DNA of 37,307 nt from Gammaproteobacteria bacterium (GCA_022447525.1 JAKVBA010000011.1:6842-44148); one strand, 5' to 3'; shown: positions 7,632 through 18,006, counted from the stretch's first letter. The notes: generated by a model not told the origin, from the sequence alone. Translations and numbers: made by a program.

Positions 7632-10600
7632 ATGCCAAAACGTAATGACATTCAATCCGTCCTGATCATCGGTGCTGGCCCAATTATTATTGGGCAGGCT
7701 TGCGAGTTCGATTACTCGGGCGTGCAGGCCTGCAAAGCTCTAAAAGAGGAAGGCTACCGAGTAGTTCTAGTGAACTCTAACCCAGCCACGATTATGACCG
7801 ATCCCGGTTTCGCTGATGCCACCTATATTGAGCCGATTACTTGGCAAGCGGTCGAAAAAATAATAGAAACTGAACGACCCGACGTACTGCTTCCGACCAT
7901 GGGTGGACAAACCGCGCTAAACTGCGCTCTCGATCTTGAGCGTGAGGGCGTGTTGGAAAAGTACGGCGTAGAGATGATCGGCGCTAAAAAAGAAGCAATC
8001 GATAAAGCGGAGGACAGGGAGAAATTTGCTGAGGCTATGACTAAAATTGGTCTTGAAGTTGCTCGTGGTGATATTGCTCACAATATGGAAGAGTCCTTCG
8101 CAACCCTCGATGACATTGGCTTACCAGTGATCATTCGCCCGTCTTTCACCATGGGCGGGACCGGCGGTGGTATTGCGTATAATAAAGAGGAGTTCGTTGA
8201 AATTTGTGAGCGTGGTCTGGAAGCATCACCGACCAACGAGTTATTGATTGAAGAGTGTATTTTCGGTTGGAAAGAATACGAAATGGAAGTGGTCCGTGAC
8301 CGCGAAGATAACTGCATTATCGTATGTTCCATTGAGAACTTTGACGCCATGGGCGTGCACACCGGAGATTCCATCACCGTGGCACCAGCGCAAACGTTAA
8401 CTGACAAAGAATACCAAATCATGCGCGATGCTTCTCTGGCGGTATTGCGTGAAATTGGTGTTGATACCGGCGGTTCAAATGTTCAGTTTGCGGTAGACCC
8501 TAAAACCGGGCGCATGATCATTATTGAGATGAATCCACGTGTTTCACGTTCGTCTGCCTTAGCATCGAAGGCAACTGGTTTTCCAATTGCCAAAGTAGCG
8601 GCTAAGTTAGCTGTTGGGTACACCCTGGATGAGTTGCGTAATGATATAACTGGTGGTTTAACTCCGGCCTCATTCGAACCCAGTATCGACTACGTCGTAA
8701 CCAAAATACCGCGCTTCGATTTCGTTAAATTTCCTCAGGCTGATAGCACACTGACAACTCAAATGAAGTCGGTCGGTGAAGCGATGGCAATTGGTCGTAC
8801 TTTCCAAGAGTCTTTGCAGAAAGCAATGCGAAGTCTGGAGATTGGCAGTCATGGTTTCGAACCTCAATTGGAGGGTCTTGAGGGGGGTGCCCGAGAGCAA
8901 CGATTAAGTGAAGCGTTAAGAGTGCCGAAAGCCGATCGTCTTTGGTACATCGGGCAAGCTTTCCGAGAGGGTTTGACTGTGAAAGACGTACATGAAGCCA
9001 CTGGCATCGAGCCATGGTTTTTGGCCGAGATCGAGGACCTGATGGCGACAGAAGATCTTGTTGCTCAGGGTGATCTAGCCAGTTTGAACGCTGATCAGGT
9101 GTTTCAGTGGAAACGCAAAGGCTTTTCGGATGTACGTTTGTCGCAAATCTTGGGAGTGAGTGAAGACGAGTTCCGTTCAAAGCGTCATGAACTAAGCGTG
9201 CGACCAGTCTATAAACGAGTAGACTCTTGTGCCGCTGAGTTTGCTACTGCGACCGCTTATATGTATTCGAGTTATGAGTATGAGTGCGAGTCTGAACCAG
9301 AGACAACTAAAAAAATCATGGTGTTGGGCGGTGGACCCAACAGAATCGGTCAAGGAATTGAATTTGACTATTGCTGTGTACATGCCGCAATGGCATTACG
9401 CGAAGACGGCTATCAGACCATTATGGTTAACTGCAATCCAGAGACTGTTTCTACTGATTACGATACATCAGATCGCTTGTACTTCGAGCCGCTAACGCTA
9501 GAAGATGTCCTGGAGATCGTCCACAAAGAAGATCCGACCGGGGTCATTGTTCAATATGGTGGTCAAACACCTCTGAAGCTAGCACGCCCATTAAAAGCAG
9601 AAGGAACTCGTATTATTGGAACTTCACCTGAGGCCATTCATGACGCCGAAGACCGTGAAGAGTTCCAGGCTCTGTTGAATAAGTTAAATCTAAAGCAACC
9701 TCCAAATCGTATCGCATCCAGTGAAGACACCGCATTAACCCTAGCTGATGAGGTGGGTTACCCCTTAGTGGTTCGCCCTTCTTATGTGCTCGGCGGTCGG
9801 GCGATGGAAATCGTGCATGACAGTACAGCATTAAAAAACTATATGCACAGCGCAATACAAGTATCTAACGAGTCACCGGTTCTTCTGGATCGATTTTTAA
9901 ATGACGCGATCGAGGTTGATGTGGATGCTATTTGCGATGGCGCCGAGGTTGTAATTGGTGGCATCATGGAGCACATTGAAGAGGCTGGAGTGCATTCGGG
10001 TGATTCAGCTTGTTCGCTGCCACCATTTAGTCTTTCAGAACAGATAAAAGCGCAGCTACGAGAACAGACCAAGCAGATGGCTTTAGCGTTAAATGTAGTC
10101 GGTTTGATGAACGTTCAATTTGCGATCAAAGGCGATACGATTTATGTTCTTGAGGTAAATCCCAGAGCCTCAAGAACAGTGCCGTTTGTATCCAAGGCGA
10201 CCTCTCGCCCATTGGCCAAAGTTGCTGCCTTGTGCATGGCGGGTAAAACGTTAAAAGAGCAAGGCATTGATGCTGAGATCGTTCCACCTTACTACTCGGT
10301 AAAAGAAGCGGTATTTCCATTTGTGAAATTCCCTGGTGTTGATACATTACTTGGCCCAGAAATGAAATCAACCGGAGAAGTAATGGGCGTAGGCTCTAGT
10401 TTTGGCGAGGCTTATGACAAGTCTCAACAAGGCAGTGGCGCAGCAATTCCTCAAAGCGGCACGGCACTGTTTAGTGTCAGAGATTCAGACAAAGAGGTGG
10501 CGACAGAATTGGCAAAGTATCTGAAATCCGTGGGATTTGATATCGTGGCGACACGTGGAACGGCCGCAGCGTTTGAAGCCGCTGGTATCGAGGTTAGAGC

Positions 10601-10853
10601 CGTCAATAAAGTGGCTGAAGGCAGACCCCACATTGTCGATTTAATTATCGACGATAAAGCGGATTTGGTTATTAATACGACGTCAACCACCGGCTCAGTC
10701 AGAGATTCGTACACAATTCGTAGAGAGTCTTTGATGCATAAAGTGACATACGCTACTAACATCTCATCTGCGAGGGCCATGGTGGAAGCACACAAGGCGC
10801 AAAGCGAGATGCGAGTAAACAAATTGCAGGATTTACACCAATCCATCAAATAG
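7632..10853 (+). CDS. carB: Carbamoyl-phosphate synthase large subunit
   Basis: CarB makes carbamoyl phosphate from bicarbonate, ammonia and two ATP. The 1073-residue product equals the E. coli length and shows the internal duplication: two ATP-grasp halves, each opening with a dinucleotide-like motif ([18 protein letters not shown] and [17 protein letters not shown]). Each half carries the metal/ATP signature ([19 protein letters not shown] and [18 protein letters not shown]). The C-terminal MGS-like allosteric domain (from about residue 935, [19 protein letters not shown]) is where UMP and ornithine act in E. coli. A good Shine-Dalgarno (AGAGGA) precedes the ATG. greA follows after 26 bases with no terminator between. 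Confidence 0.99.
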   Translation: MPKRNDIQSVLIIGAGPIIIGQACEFDYSGVQACKALKEEGYRVVLVNSNPATIMTDPGFADATYIEPITWQAVEKIIETERPDVLLPTMGGQTALNCALDLEREGVLEKYGVEMIGAKKEAIDKAEDREKFAEAMTKIGLEVARGDIAHNMEESFATLDDIGLPVIIRPSFTMGGTGGGIAYNKEEFVEICERGLEASPTNELLIEECIFGWKEYEMEVVRDREDNCIIVCSIENFDAMGVHTGDSITVAPAQTLTDKEYQIMRDASLAVLREIGVDTGGSNVQFAVDPKTGRMIIIEMNPRVSRSSALASKATGFPIAKVAAKLAVGYTLDELRNDITGGLTPASFEPSIDYVVTKIPRFDFVKFPQADSTLTTQMKSVGEAMAIGRTFQESLQKAMRSLEIGSHGFEPQLEGLEGGAREQRLSEALRVPKADRLWYIGQAFREGLTVKDVHEATGIEPWFLAEIEDLMATEDLVAQGDLASLNADQVFQWKRKGFSDVRLSQILGVSEDEFRSKRHELSVRPVYKRVDSCAAEFATATAYMYSSYEYECESEPETTKKIMVLGGGPNRIGQGIEFDYCCVHAAMALREDGYQTIMVNCNPETVSTDYDTSDRLYFEPLTLEDVLEIVHKEDPTGVIVQYGGQTPLKLARPLKAEGTRIIGTSPEAIHDAEDREEFQALLNKLNLKQPPNRIASSEDTALTLADEVGYPLVVRPSYVLGGRAMEIVHDSTALKNYMHSAIQVSNESPVLLDRFLNDAIEVDVDAICDGAEVVIGGIMEHIEEAGVHSGDSACSLPPFSLSEQIKAQLREQTKQMALALNVVGLMNVQFAIKGDTIYVLEVNPRASRTVPFVSKATSRPLAKVAALCMAGKTLKEQGIDAEIVPPYYSVKEAVFPFVKFPGVDTLLGPEMKSTGEVMGVGSSFGEAYDKSQQGSGAAIPQSGTALFSVRDSDKEVATELAKYLKSVGFDIVATRGTAAAFEAAGIEVRAVNKVAEGRPHIVDLIIDDKADLVINTTSTTGSVRDSYTIRRESLMHKVTYATNISSARAMVEAHKAQSEMRVNKLQDLHQSIK

Positions 10854-10879
10854 AATCATAAAAAGCACAGACAGTTAAA

Positions 10880-11359
10880 ATGGATCGAGTATTACTTACC
10901 GCCAAAGGGGCGGCCGAACTTCAAGCAGAACTAAAGAACTTGAAAAGCGTAGAACGTCCAAAAGTGATTGAGGCGATAGCCGAAGCGCGAGCGCATGGCG
11001 ATTTATCTGAAAATGCCGAATATCATGCCGCACGTGAGCAACAGAGCTTTATCGAAGGCCGAATCAAAGAGCTGGAAGGCAATCTTGGTATAGCAGAAGT
11101 TATTGACCCATCGAAGCTTAACGTAAGTGGTAAGGTTGTATTTGGTGCCTTGGTAAAACTATACGATGTTGATGCAGACAAAGAAGTGAGCTATCAAATT
11201 GTTGGCGATTTAGAAGCGGATATAGATCAGGGCAAGATCTCTCTGAGTTCACCGATTGGAAAAGCACTTATTGGCAAGCTTGCGGGAGATGAGTTTACTT
11301 TTCAGGCGCCAGCTGGGGAGAAAACTTACGAAATTGTGGAAGTAAGTTACGATTCTTAG
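10880..11359 (+). CDS. greA: Transcript cleavage factor GreA
   Basis: GreA enters the RNA polymerase secondary channel and triggers cleavage of backtracked transcripts. The 159-residue product (E. coli 158) has the N-terminal antiparallel coiled coil, with the acidic tip motif [12 protein letters not shown] carrying the conserved Asp and Glu that hold the catalytic magnesium. The C-terminal FKBP-like domain spans about residues 80-158 ([16 protein letters not shown]). It follows carB closely, the usual gammaproteobacterial arrangement, and probably shares its transcript. The gene before yhbY starts 28 bases further on. Confidence 0.97.
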   Translation: MDRVLLTAKGAAELQAELKNLKSVERPKVIEAIAEARAHGDLSENAEYHAAREQQSFIEGRIKELEGNLGIAEVIDPSKLNVSGKVVFGALVKLYDVDADKEVSYQIVGDLEADIDQGKISLSSPIGKALIGKLAGDEFTFQAPAGEKTYEIVEVSYDS

Positions 11360-11387
11360 TGATCGTTTTGCATGGAGGCTCTAGGTA

Positions 11388-12179
11388 ATGAGAATTTGGT
11401 GTTGGGTGTTGTTGCTTGTTTCCTTAAACGGCAGCATTGGGTTATTAAATGCTGAACCAGTTAAAGTTGACAAGCTAAATAGAAAAAACTGGGTTGTCAC
11501 TGAAACTGCAAATTTTAAAGTTTTGAGCGACTTGAACTCTAAAAGGGTTCTAAAAATCGTTAGAGAACTAGAAAAATTTAGAGCCTTTTCTTTATATTTA
11601 CTAAACAGCCCTGCACAAATCAGCGGCGCTCAACCAATTGTCGTTATTGCGACCAAAAGTAGGAAAACATGGTCTCATTTAGGCCTTCCCAAAGACTACG
11701 TTAGTATTACAGATACCGTGAGAAGTGGTCAGACAACAATCTTCGCCGATATCAAAGGATTTACAGGGTCCACAACTCGAAAGAGTAATATGGGAAAAGC
11801 GACTGTCTTTTCTGCAATCGCATTTCAACTTTTTCATGATTTAGATTTGATCGAGAGCACACCGTTTTGGTATCAAGAAGGTGTTTATCATTATCTTGCC
11901 GGATTTACTGAAAAGGATAGTTATTATTCAGTTGGTGAGCTTGAGGCTATGGGGCGTCGTCTTGCAGCCTTGTTTCAGAGTAATGGCCGGCTGCGTAGAA
12001 TCGACGTAAAGGCCTTAATGTCTCGAAAATCATATGTATCACCAGTCACAAATACAGAGATTAAAGGATTAGCTAGAGATCAATTTTTAGCTCAGGCATA
12101 TCTTTTAGTGCACTATTTGTATTCAGACCAAGAAAGAACAAAGATGCTCAGTAAGTTTTTGGCAAGTGAGGGGGGTTGA
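11388..12179 (+). CDS. Exported gluzincin-like protein, N-terminal part of a frameshifted gene
   Basis: The frame begins with a signal peptide (residues 1-22, hydrophobic IWCWVLLLVSLNGSIGLL, cleavage probably after LNA). The body resembles secreted gluzincin-type peptidase relatives (DUF1570-like): a beta-rich part (NFKVLSDLNSKRVLKIVRELE), then the helix that normally carries HExxH, then a PFWYQEGVYHYL motif like the WxxEG(x)AE(Y/F) glutamate motif. The zinc helix reads FQLFH at residues 146-150, so the first His and the catalytic Glu are missing and peptidase activity is unlikely. The frame stops at TGA 12177-12179, just after a run of six G. Deleting one G would fuse it to the overlapping frame that ends at 12486, giving 365 residues. 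Family assignment is by motif only. Confidence 0.75.
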   Translation: MRIWCWVLLLVSLNGSIGLLNAEPVKVDKLNRKNWVVTETANFKVLSDLNSKRVLKIVRELEKFRAFSLYLLNSPAQISGAQPIVVIATKSRKTWSHLGLPKDYVSITDTVRSGQTTIFADIKGFTGSTTRKSNMGKATVFSAIAFQLFHDLDLIESTPFWYQEGVYHYLAGFTEKDSYYSVGELEAMGRRLAALFQSNGRLRRIDVKALMSRKSYVSPVTNTEIKGLARDQFLAQAYLLVHYLYSDQERTKMLSKFLASEGG

Positions 12180-12486
12180 TCTTACTTTAGAGCAGAGAAT
12201 TAAAAATTCGTTTGGCAAAACATCTGATCAATTAGCGCTGAATCTGGCCTTTTATGCCGAGTCAAAGGTCTCTTCAATGATCCGAGATAAGGAGCTGGTA
12301 GATAAAGAGCTTTCCTCTCTGCTCAGCAATGGTGTAGAACAAAGAGTTCTCAATGAGGCAGAACTTTGGAGGCTATTGCAGCCGAGGATGGCAAGGCTCC
12401 CTGAGAGTATTCTTTCGTTTCAAAACAAAAAAGAAATGTACAACAAGGTTAAACACCATTTGCCCGAAATAGAGTCGTTGTTCTAA
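12166..12486 (+). pseudogene. C-terminal part of the frameshifted gluzincin-like gene
   Basis: This frame opens in the +1 register relative to the preceding one and overlaps it by 14 bases at the GGGGGG run (12170-12175). Reading with five G gives a smooth join, ...KFLASEGVDLTLEQRIKNSF..., which looks like the usual tail of these peptidase-like proteins: a short helical segment after the domain, then an end region. A GTG at 12166 could in principle start it, but no ribosome-binding site or independent domain supports a separate gene. The tail is helical and charged, ending KVKHHLPEIESLF. Inactivation, programmed slippage or a sequencing error in the homopolymer could each explain the split. 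Confidence 0.65.
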
Positions 12487-12529
12487 TCGCGAGCTTAATG
12501 AGCGTGTATTGGTATGAACTAAACCCTCG

Positions 12530-12826
12530 TTAGATACTCGGCAGTATGAGTTTGGGTTCCTTGTTGGCACGATAAATAACACCAACTCTGCCGATTATTT
12601 GCACCGGTTCACTGTCTGATTGACCTGTTATTTGAGCGAGTAATGCAACCTTCTCCGCTTTGCTGTTGCTCGGTAATTTGATCTTGACGAGTTCATGTTG
12701 ATTCAAGGCTAACTCGACCTCATTCATCACCGCGTCGGTGAGCCCTTTGCCACCAATAGTTACGACCGGGTTTAGGTTGTGCGCAACGCCGCGCAGATAA
12801 TTCTTTTGTTTTCCAGTGAGTGTCAT
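12530..12826 (-). CDS. yhbY: Ribosome-associated RNA-binding protein YhbY
   Basis: YhbY is a small CRM-domain (CRS1-YhbY) protein that binds pre-50S ribosomal particles. The 98-residue product has the family opening LTGKQKNYLRGVAHNLNPVV, then the GGKGLT loop equivalent to the GxxG RNA-binding turn. It ends in a beta-rich part (VQIIGRVGVIYRA). It is transcribed toward greA and the pseudo-peptidase and divergently from rlmE, the same arrangement as in E. coli. The 110-bp gap to rlmE must hold promoters for both genes, though none is clear enough to name. No terminator is visible between its end and the convergent gene at 12486. Confidence 0.95.
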   Translation of the reverse strand: MTLTGKQKNYLRGVAHNLNPVVTIGGKGLTDAVMNEVELALNQHELVKIKLPSNSKAEKVALLAQITGQSDSEPVQIIGRVGVIYRANKEPKLILPSI

Positions 12827-12936
12827 TTAATGAGATAATAGCGGGCTAGCGGATTGCAGCCCTCAAGCCCTTAGGCGAATGTCAGGCGCGTAATTCTACT
12901 GATATTTTTGATAATTACACCTCTATTCGAAACGAA

Positions 12937-13560
12937 ATGGCACGAAAAGGTAATAAAACTGGTGAGTGGGCTAGGCGCCACATGAATGACCCATGGGTCA
13001 AAAAAGCCGTGAGTCAAGGATATCGCTCTAGAGCAGTCTATAAGTTTCAAGAAATCGATGAGCAAGACAAGCTTGTTAAACCGGGAATGGTTGTTGTAGA
13101 TCTCGGTTCAGCGCCTGGTGGCTGGTCACAATACATTAGTAAAAAGTTCGGCGATAAGGTGACAGTGATCGCCATAGATCTACTGGATATGGAATATCTT
13201 GAGCACGTGCATTTTATAAAAGGGGACTTCCAAGACGAGGAAGTTTTGGCTCAAGTAGATGAGATATTAGATGGGCGAAAAATTGATCTTGTAATATCAG
13301 ATATGGCCCCCAACATTACAGGTGTGAGAAGCTCGGACGAAGCCCTTTACGAGGGCCTTATGGATTCGGTGCTTTATTTTTGTGAGCAACGACTCAAAGC
13401 CAATAGTCATCTATTAGTAAAGTTGTTCGAGGGGTCTGCAGCGCACTATTTTCGCCGTGAGATAAAAGGCCGGTATAAAAGCGGTGTAGTTAGAAAACCA
13501 AAAGCATCCAGACCAAAAAGTAGAGAATTTTACTTTTTGGCGCGTAATCGCATGGCTTAG
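12937..13560 (+). CDS. rlmE: 23S rRNA 2'-O-methyltransferase (U2552)
   Basis: RlmE (FtsJ/RrmJ) methylates the ribose of U2552 in 23S rRNA using S-adenosylmethionine, a late step in 50S maturation. The 207-residue product (E. coli 209) shows the SAM site VVDLGSAPGGWSQY and the K-D-K-E catalytic tetrad: K in RAVYKFQEID, D in ISDMAPN, K in LLVKLFEG and E in SREFYFLAR. It heads the block leading to ftsH; in E. coli rlmE and ftsH form a heat-shock operon. The next coding start lies about 115 bases on. Confidence 0.97.
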   Translation: MARKGNKTGEWARRHMNDPWVKKAVSQGYRSRAVYKFQEIDEQDKLVKPGMVVVDLGSAPGGWSQYISKKFGDKVTVIAIDLLDMEYLEHVHFIKGDFQDEEVLAQVDEILDGRKIDLVISDMAPNITGVRSSDEALYEGLMDSVLYFCEQRLKANSHLLVKLFEGSAAHYFRREIKGRYKSGVVRKPKASRPKSREFYFLARNRMA

Positions 13561-13624
13561 TGGATCTTTTTGCTACGAACTACTCACAAACATGACATCA
13601 CTACTGATACACTCGAAAAGAAAT

Positions 13625-13649
13625 CGCTTAGTCAGTCGTTTACTAAGCG
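13625..13649 (+). promoter_or_regulatory. Hairpin in the rlmE-ftsH intergenic leader
   Basis: CGCTTAGT (13625-13632) and ACTAAGCG (13642-13649) form a perfect 8-bp stem around a 9-nt loop, 25 bases before the chosen ftsH start. There is no T-run, so it is not a terminator. It could be an mRNA processing or stability element between rlmE and ftsH. Confidence 0.4.
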
Positions 13650-13674
13650 AAACCAATACATACAAGGCATTATC

Positions 13675-15594
13675 GTGAATAAAATATCGAATTACGTCAT
13701 TATTGGACTAGTACTTCTTATGATCGGCTCATTTATGGCTGATCGAAGCTCAACCCGCGCTGGTGCTACGTCTGAAGTATCATACTCTGAATTCATGGAT
13801 ATGGTTAAGGCGGGCTCTGTCGGTCAAGTGATCTTAGATGAAGGAGAGCGTGTAATCATCGGAGAGGATACTTCTGGTAAGCGTTTTAGAACGGTAATGC
13901 CTTATGATGCAAAACTCATCGATACTTTGATCGATCGTAGTATTAAGTTTAAAGTTAAAGCGCCAGAGGGACGTTCATTACTGCAGGCCATTTTAGTCAA
14001 CACCCTACCAATTCTACTATTCATTGGAGTTTGGATTTACCTAATGCGTCAAATGCAGGGCGGTGGTGGCAAGGGCGCCATGAGTTTTGGAAAGTCGAAA
14101 GCTCGACTTCTCAATCAAGAAAATAATCGAGTTACTTTCGATGACGTCGCCGGTGTGGAAGAATCCAAAGAGGAAGTACAAGAAATAGTTGAGTTCCTGC
14201 GTGATCCGTCAAGATTCCAAAAACTCGGTGGCAGAATGCCAAGCGGCGTGTTGATGACAGGTAGCCCTGGTACTGGTAAGACACTGTTAGCCAAGGCGAT
14301 AGCTGGTGAAGCTCAGGTACCGTTTTTCTCAATTTCCGGCTCAGATTTTGTGGAAATGTTTGTGGGTGTTGGTGCCTCTCGTGTTCGAGACATGTTTGAC
14401 CAAGCAAAAAAGAACGCTCCGTGTATCATTTTTATAGATGAGATTGATGCCGTTGGTCGTCAGCGTGGTGCTGGAATTGGCGGCGGTAACGACGAGCGGG
14501 AACAGACGCTAAACCAATTGCTAGTCGAAATGGACGGCTTTGAAGGCGGTGAAGGAATCATTGTAATAGCGGCCACCAACCGTCCAGATGTGCTGGATTC
14601 AGCCTTGATGCGCCCAGGTCGCTTTGATCGACAAGTGAACGTACCGTTACCAGACATAAGAGGTAGAGAACAGATATTAAAAGTGCATATGCGCAAAACT
14701 CCAATCGGTCAGTCTGTAGATCCCGCGATCATTGCTCGTGGCACACCTGGGTTCTCGGGAGCGGATTTAGCTAATCTGGTGAACGAAGCGGCTCTGTTTG
14801 CTGCAAGAGCCAACAAGAAGCTCATCGAAATGGATGACTTTGAGTTAGCAAAAGACAAAGTTATGATGGGTGTAGAACGTCGATCTATCGTTATGCCGGA
14901 AGAAGAGAGATTAAATACCGCGTACCACGAATCCGGTCATGCTATCGTTGCGGAAGTGCTTAAAGACAATACTGATCCTGTTCACAAGGTAACTATTATT
15001 CCTCGTGGTAGAGCTTTAGGAGTAACAATGCAGTTGCCTCAGGAAGACAAATACAGCCACGACCGTGAGTATTTGTTAGCGAGAATTGCAGTGTTGATGG
15101 GTGGCCGTATTGCCGAAGAGATTTTTATGAAGCAAATGACCACAGGCGCTTCTAATGATTTTGAAGTAGCAACGGACATGGCCTACAACATGGTAGCGAG
15201 ATGGGGAATGAGTGATGCGCTTGGCCCTCGAGTCTATGCTGATACCGAAAAAGAAATGATGGCTGGGATGCGTAAAAAGATGAGTGGTGAAACGGCCAAG
15301 TTGGTCGATTCTGAGCAGTCGCGTATTTTGACAGAGCAATATGATCGCGCAAGAAAGATTTTGGAGGACAACAGAGACAAAGTTGAGGCGATGACCAAAG
15401 CTTTGATTGAGTGGGAAACAATCGACTCAAATCAAATAGCGGACATCATGGAAGGTCGAAGACCAAAAGCTCCTTCGGATCTACCTGAGCCAAAAGATAA
15501 AGATTCTGGTGATGGATCCTCTCAAGGCGAAAGCGCGTCTAGTGACTCAAAAGATGTCAAACCTCAGTTAGATAACCCAGCCGAAGAGTCTTAA
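13675..15594 (+). CDS. ftsH: ATP-dependent zinc metalloprotease FtsH
   Basis: FtsH is the essential membrane-bound AAA+ protease that degrades LpxC, sigma32 and misassembled membrane proteins. I chose GTG 13675: AAGG lies seven bases upstream and it gives the usual N-terminus ([20 protein letters not shown], first membrane helix). The open frame reaching back to 13570 adds 35 residues absent from the family. A second helix ([17 protein letters not shown]) closes the periplasmic domain. Next come Walker A GSPGTGKT, Walker [12 protein letters not shown], the second region of homology ([22 protein letters not shown]) and the zinc site HESGH. The Walker A motif has Ser where GPPGTGKT is usual. 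Length 639 residues; the tail is low-complexity and acidic. Confidence 0.97.
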   Translation: MNKISNYVIIGLVLLMIGSFMADRSSTRAGATSEVSYSEFMDMVKAGSVGQVILDEGERVIIGEDTSGKRFRTVMPYDAKLIDTLIDRSIKFKVKAPEGRSLLQAILVNTLPILLFIGVWIYLMRQMQGGGGKGAMSFGKSKARLLNQENNRVTFDDVAGVEESKEEVQEIVEFLRDPSRFQKLGGRMPSGVLMTGSPGTGKTLLAKAIAGEAQVPFFSISGSDFVEMFVGVGASRVRDMFDQAKKNAPCIIFIDEIDAVGRQRGAGIGGGNDEREQTLNQLLVEMDGFEGGEGIIVIAATNRPDVLDSALMRPGRFDRQVNVPLPDIRGREQILKVHMRKTPIGQSVDPAIIARGTPGFSGADLANLVNEAALFAARANKKLIEMDDFELAKDKVMMGVERRSIVMPEEERLNTAYHESGHAIVAEVLKDNTDPVHKVTIIPRGRALGVTMQLPQEDKYSHDREYLLARIAVLMGGRIAEEIFMKQMTTGASNDFEVATDMAYNMVARWGMSDALGPRVYADTEKEMMAGMRKKMSGETAKLVDSEQSRILTEQYDRARKILEDNRDKVEAMTKALIEWETIDSNQIADIMEGRRPKAPSDLPEPKDKDSGDGSSQGESASSDSKDVKPQLDNPAEES

Positions 15595-15616
15595 CGGCAA
15601 ACTAACTTAACTAAAA

Positions 15617-16480
15617 ATGGCAAACCTAGTTCGCCCATTATTGGCCCGAGATTCGGCGCTGATAATGGGCATTTTAAATGTGACGCCGGATTCTTTTTCC
15701 GATGGTGGAGAATTTCACTCTTTGGACCTGGCAATACGCCATGCCGAACAAATGGTCGCTGATGGAGCCGATATTATTGATGTTGGGGGAGAGTCGACGC
15801 GTCCGGGCGCAGATCCTGTTGAGAGACAGGAAGAATTAGATCGAGTTATTCCAGTGATTGAATGCCTTTCGACAAGATTTGATGTGCCAATATCAATAGA
15901 TACCCAAAAGCCAAACGTGATGCATGAGGCCGTTAAAGGTGGCGCTCAAATGATCAACGACGTGAATGGATTGCGCGCAGAGGGAGCAGTGGCTATTGCT
16001 GCAAAATGCGACGTTCCGGTATGTTTGATGCATATGCTAGACATACCAAAGAAAATGCAGGAAAAACCTGATTACAATGAGGTCACAACGGAAGTTTCAA
16101 GTTTTTTGCGGTCTAGAATCGACGCCTGTCTTGCAAGTGGAATCGATAATGCAGATATATTGATTGATCCCGGTATTGGTTTTGGTAAAACGCTGAATCA
16201 TAATCTCGAGTTGTTGAATCATGTCGGCCAAATGATCGAAGATTTGGGGTGTGAGATGTTGATTGGAGTGTCTCGCAAGTCTCTAATTGGTATGCAGCTC
16301 GGTAGAGAGGTCGATTCTAGATTGCCTGCAAGTCTTGGATTAGCGGTTCAGGCTGTTATAAAGGGTGCGAAAATAGTTCGTGTCCATGATGTTCTAGAAA
16401 CGCACGACGCGATTCGAATGATCGAGGCCGTCCGCAACTACGACAAACCAAATAATAAAAATAAAGATAAGTCATTCTAG
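15617..16480 (+). CDS. folP: Dihydropteroate synthase
   Basis: FolP joins 7,8-dihydropterin pyrophosphate with p-aminobenzoate in folate synthesis and is the target of sulfonamides. The TIM-barrel signatures are both present: MGILNVTPDSFSDGG (residues about 17-31) and DVGGESTRPGAD (about 56-67). Further conserved parts are the DTQKPNV strand, MINDVNGL, DPGIGFGK and GVSRKS near the C-terminus. Length 287 residues (E. coli 282), with a short lysine/asparagine-rich tail. It lies 22 bases after ftsH and 9 bases before glmM, in the classical ftsH-folP-glmM order, so co-transcription is expected. Confidence 0.97.
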   Translation: MANLVRPLLARDSALIMGILNVTPDSFSDGGEFHSLDLAIRHAEQMVADGADIIDVGGESTRPGADPVERQEELDRVIPVIECLSTRFDVPISIDTQKPNVMHEAVKGGAQMINDVNGLRAEGAVAIAAKCDVPVCLMHMLDIPKKMQEKPDYNEVTTEVSSFLRSRIDACLASGIDNADILIDPGIGFGKTLNHNLELLNHVGQMIEDLGCEMLIGVSRKSLIGMQLGREVDSRLPASLGLAVQAVIKGAKIVRVHDVLETHDAIRMIEAVRNYDKPNNKNKDKSF

Positions 16481-16489
16481 GTTAAAGAT

Positions 16490-17839
16490 ATGAGTAAACC
16501 CTTTTTTGGCACCGATGGTATTAGAGGCCCGGTTGGTGTAGAACCCATAACTCCACAAACGATAGTGCATTTAGGGTGGGCATTGGGCACGGTTATCAAA
16601 AATCACTACGGCAAGGGCAGTGTTTTAGTTGGGAAAGATACAAGAGTCTCAGGCTATCTCTTGGAATCTTCTATGGAAGCTGGCCTGTCATCGGCCGGCA
16701 TGGATGTAGTTATGTTAGGCCCCTTACCTACGCCAGCTATTGCTTACCTAACACAAACAGCAAGAGCGTTAGCTGGTGTGGTGATCAGTGCCTCTCATAA
16801 TCACTATTCTGACAACGGAATAAAGTTTTTTTCTCCAGGTGGCGCTAAAATCTCAGACGAAATTCAGGATGAAATAGAAGCTTTAATGCAAGAATCGATG
16901 AAGGTTGTTCCCTCGGAGCAGTTGGGCAAAGCCTTCCGGATGGACGACGCAGTAGGGCGTTATGTTGAATTTTGTAAAGGCACCATTCCGCGTAGAATGG
17001 ATCTGAAAGGCATGAAAGTGGCCTTGGATTGCGCCAACGGAGCCGCGTATCAATCGGCGCCTGCGGTGTTTCATGAATTAGGTGCTGATATCGAAGTAAT
17101 AAACAACACGCCAGATGGTTTCAATATCAATAATCAGTGCGGCTCTACTCACATTGAGGGTCTGCAAAAGCTAGTTCTAGACAAAAAATGCGATGTCGGA
17201 ATAGCATTTGACGGCGATGCAGATCGTGTATTGATGGTGGATGCAAATGGGAAAGTGATAGATGGCGATCAGCTACTGTTTGTAATTGCCAACAGCCAAC
17301 AACAACAAGGTAGACTTAAAGGCGGTGTTGTTGGAACATTGATGAGTAATTTTGGTATGGAAAAGGCATTGTCTGATCGAGGTATACCTTTTGTTCGGGC
17401 CAAGGTGGGTGATCGGTATGTAATGCAAGAGCTAAAAGAGAGGGACTGGGTTCTTGGTGGTGAATCGTCTGGCCATATCATATGTTTGGATAAAACCACC
17501 ACTGGTGATGGGCTTGTCTCAGCGTTACAAGTTCTAACCCAAGTACAGTTTATGGACAAGCCGCTGCATGAGTTGGCAGATGAAATGCCTCTGTATCCGC
17601 AAACCATGATCAATGTGAAGTTGCCCTCGGGTGCAGTTGCAGCCGATATCGTTGATATGGCGGAAGTTAAAGCTGCGGTTAAACAGGTAGAAGATCAATT
17701 GCAAGATACTGGAAGGGTCTTGTTACGTCCATCAGGAACTGAGCCAGTGATTCGCGTAATGGTTGAAGGGCAAGATAGCGATCAAGTGGAAAAATGCTGC
17801 AAGCAAATATCTGAAACGGTCAGCCAGCTTCTGGCATAA
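16490..17839 (+). CDS. glmM: Phosphoglucosamine mutase
   Basis: GlmM converts glucosamine-6-phosphate to glucosamine-1-phosphate, the route to UDP-GlcNAc for peptidoglycan and LPS. The active-site serine is S102 in VVISASHNHYSDNGIKFF, at the same number as in E. coli. The magnesium loop FDGDADRVLMVD, the sugar-binding loop GGESSGHII and the phosphate-binding C-terminal loop LLRPSGTEPVIRVMVEG are all intact. Length 449 residues (E. coli 445). It closely follows folP. A 143-bp gap to tpiA probably holds a new promoter. Confidence 0.98.
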   Translation: MSKPFFGTDGIRGPVGVEPITPQTIVHLGWALGTVIKNHYGKGSVLVGKDTRVSGYLLESSMEAGLSSAGMDVVMLGPLPTPAIAYLTQTARALAGVVISASHNHYSDNGIKFFSPGGAKISDEIQDEIEALMQESMKVVPSEQLGKAFRMDDAVGRYVEFCKGTIPRRMDLKGMKVALDCANGAAYQSAPAVFHELGADIEVINNTPDGFNINNQCGSTHIEGLQKLVLDKKCDVGIAFDGDADRVLMVDANGKVIDGDQLLFVIANSQQQQGRLKGGVVGTLMSNFGMEKALSDRGIPFVRAKVGDRYVMQELKERDWVLGGESSGHIICLDKTTTGDGLVSALQVLTQVQFMDKPLHELADEMPLYPQTMINVKLPSGAVAADIVDMAEVKAAVKQVEDQLQDTGRVLLRPSGTEPVIRVMVEGQDSDQVEKCCKQISETVSQLLA

Positions 17840-17913
17840 AAACCGTGTTGGCATTATTGTCTGAAATCGCTGCAAATGTTGCTAAAAATTCTAGTGAAGT
17901 GTGAGTTTTGGTG

Positions 17914-17922
17914 TGCTAATAT
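17914..17922 (+). promoter_or_regulatory. Possible extended -10 promoter for tpiA
   Basis: TGC followed by TAATAT (17917-17922) resembles an extended -10 element about 85 bases before the tpiA start, in the glmM-tpiA gap. No good -35 box is visible at the expected distance, so the call is weak. Confidence 0.3.
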
Positions 17923-18006
17923 CCCGCCTCATTCGATTCGGCGTAGACGATTGGTGTGATTGTTAACACTATCTGATTTGCGTTGAGCAAGTTTATGAGG
18001 AACGGC

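Noticed and set aside
8725-9180. Long antisense frame inside carB (also 10451-10849 and others)
   Set aside because: The reverse strand of a long conserved gene often stays open; the encoded sequences have no protein-like motifs.
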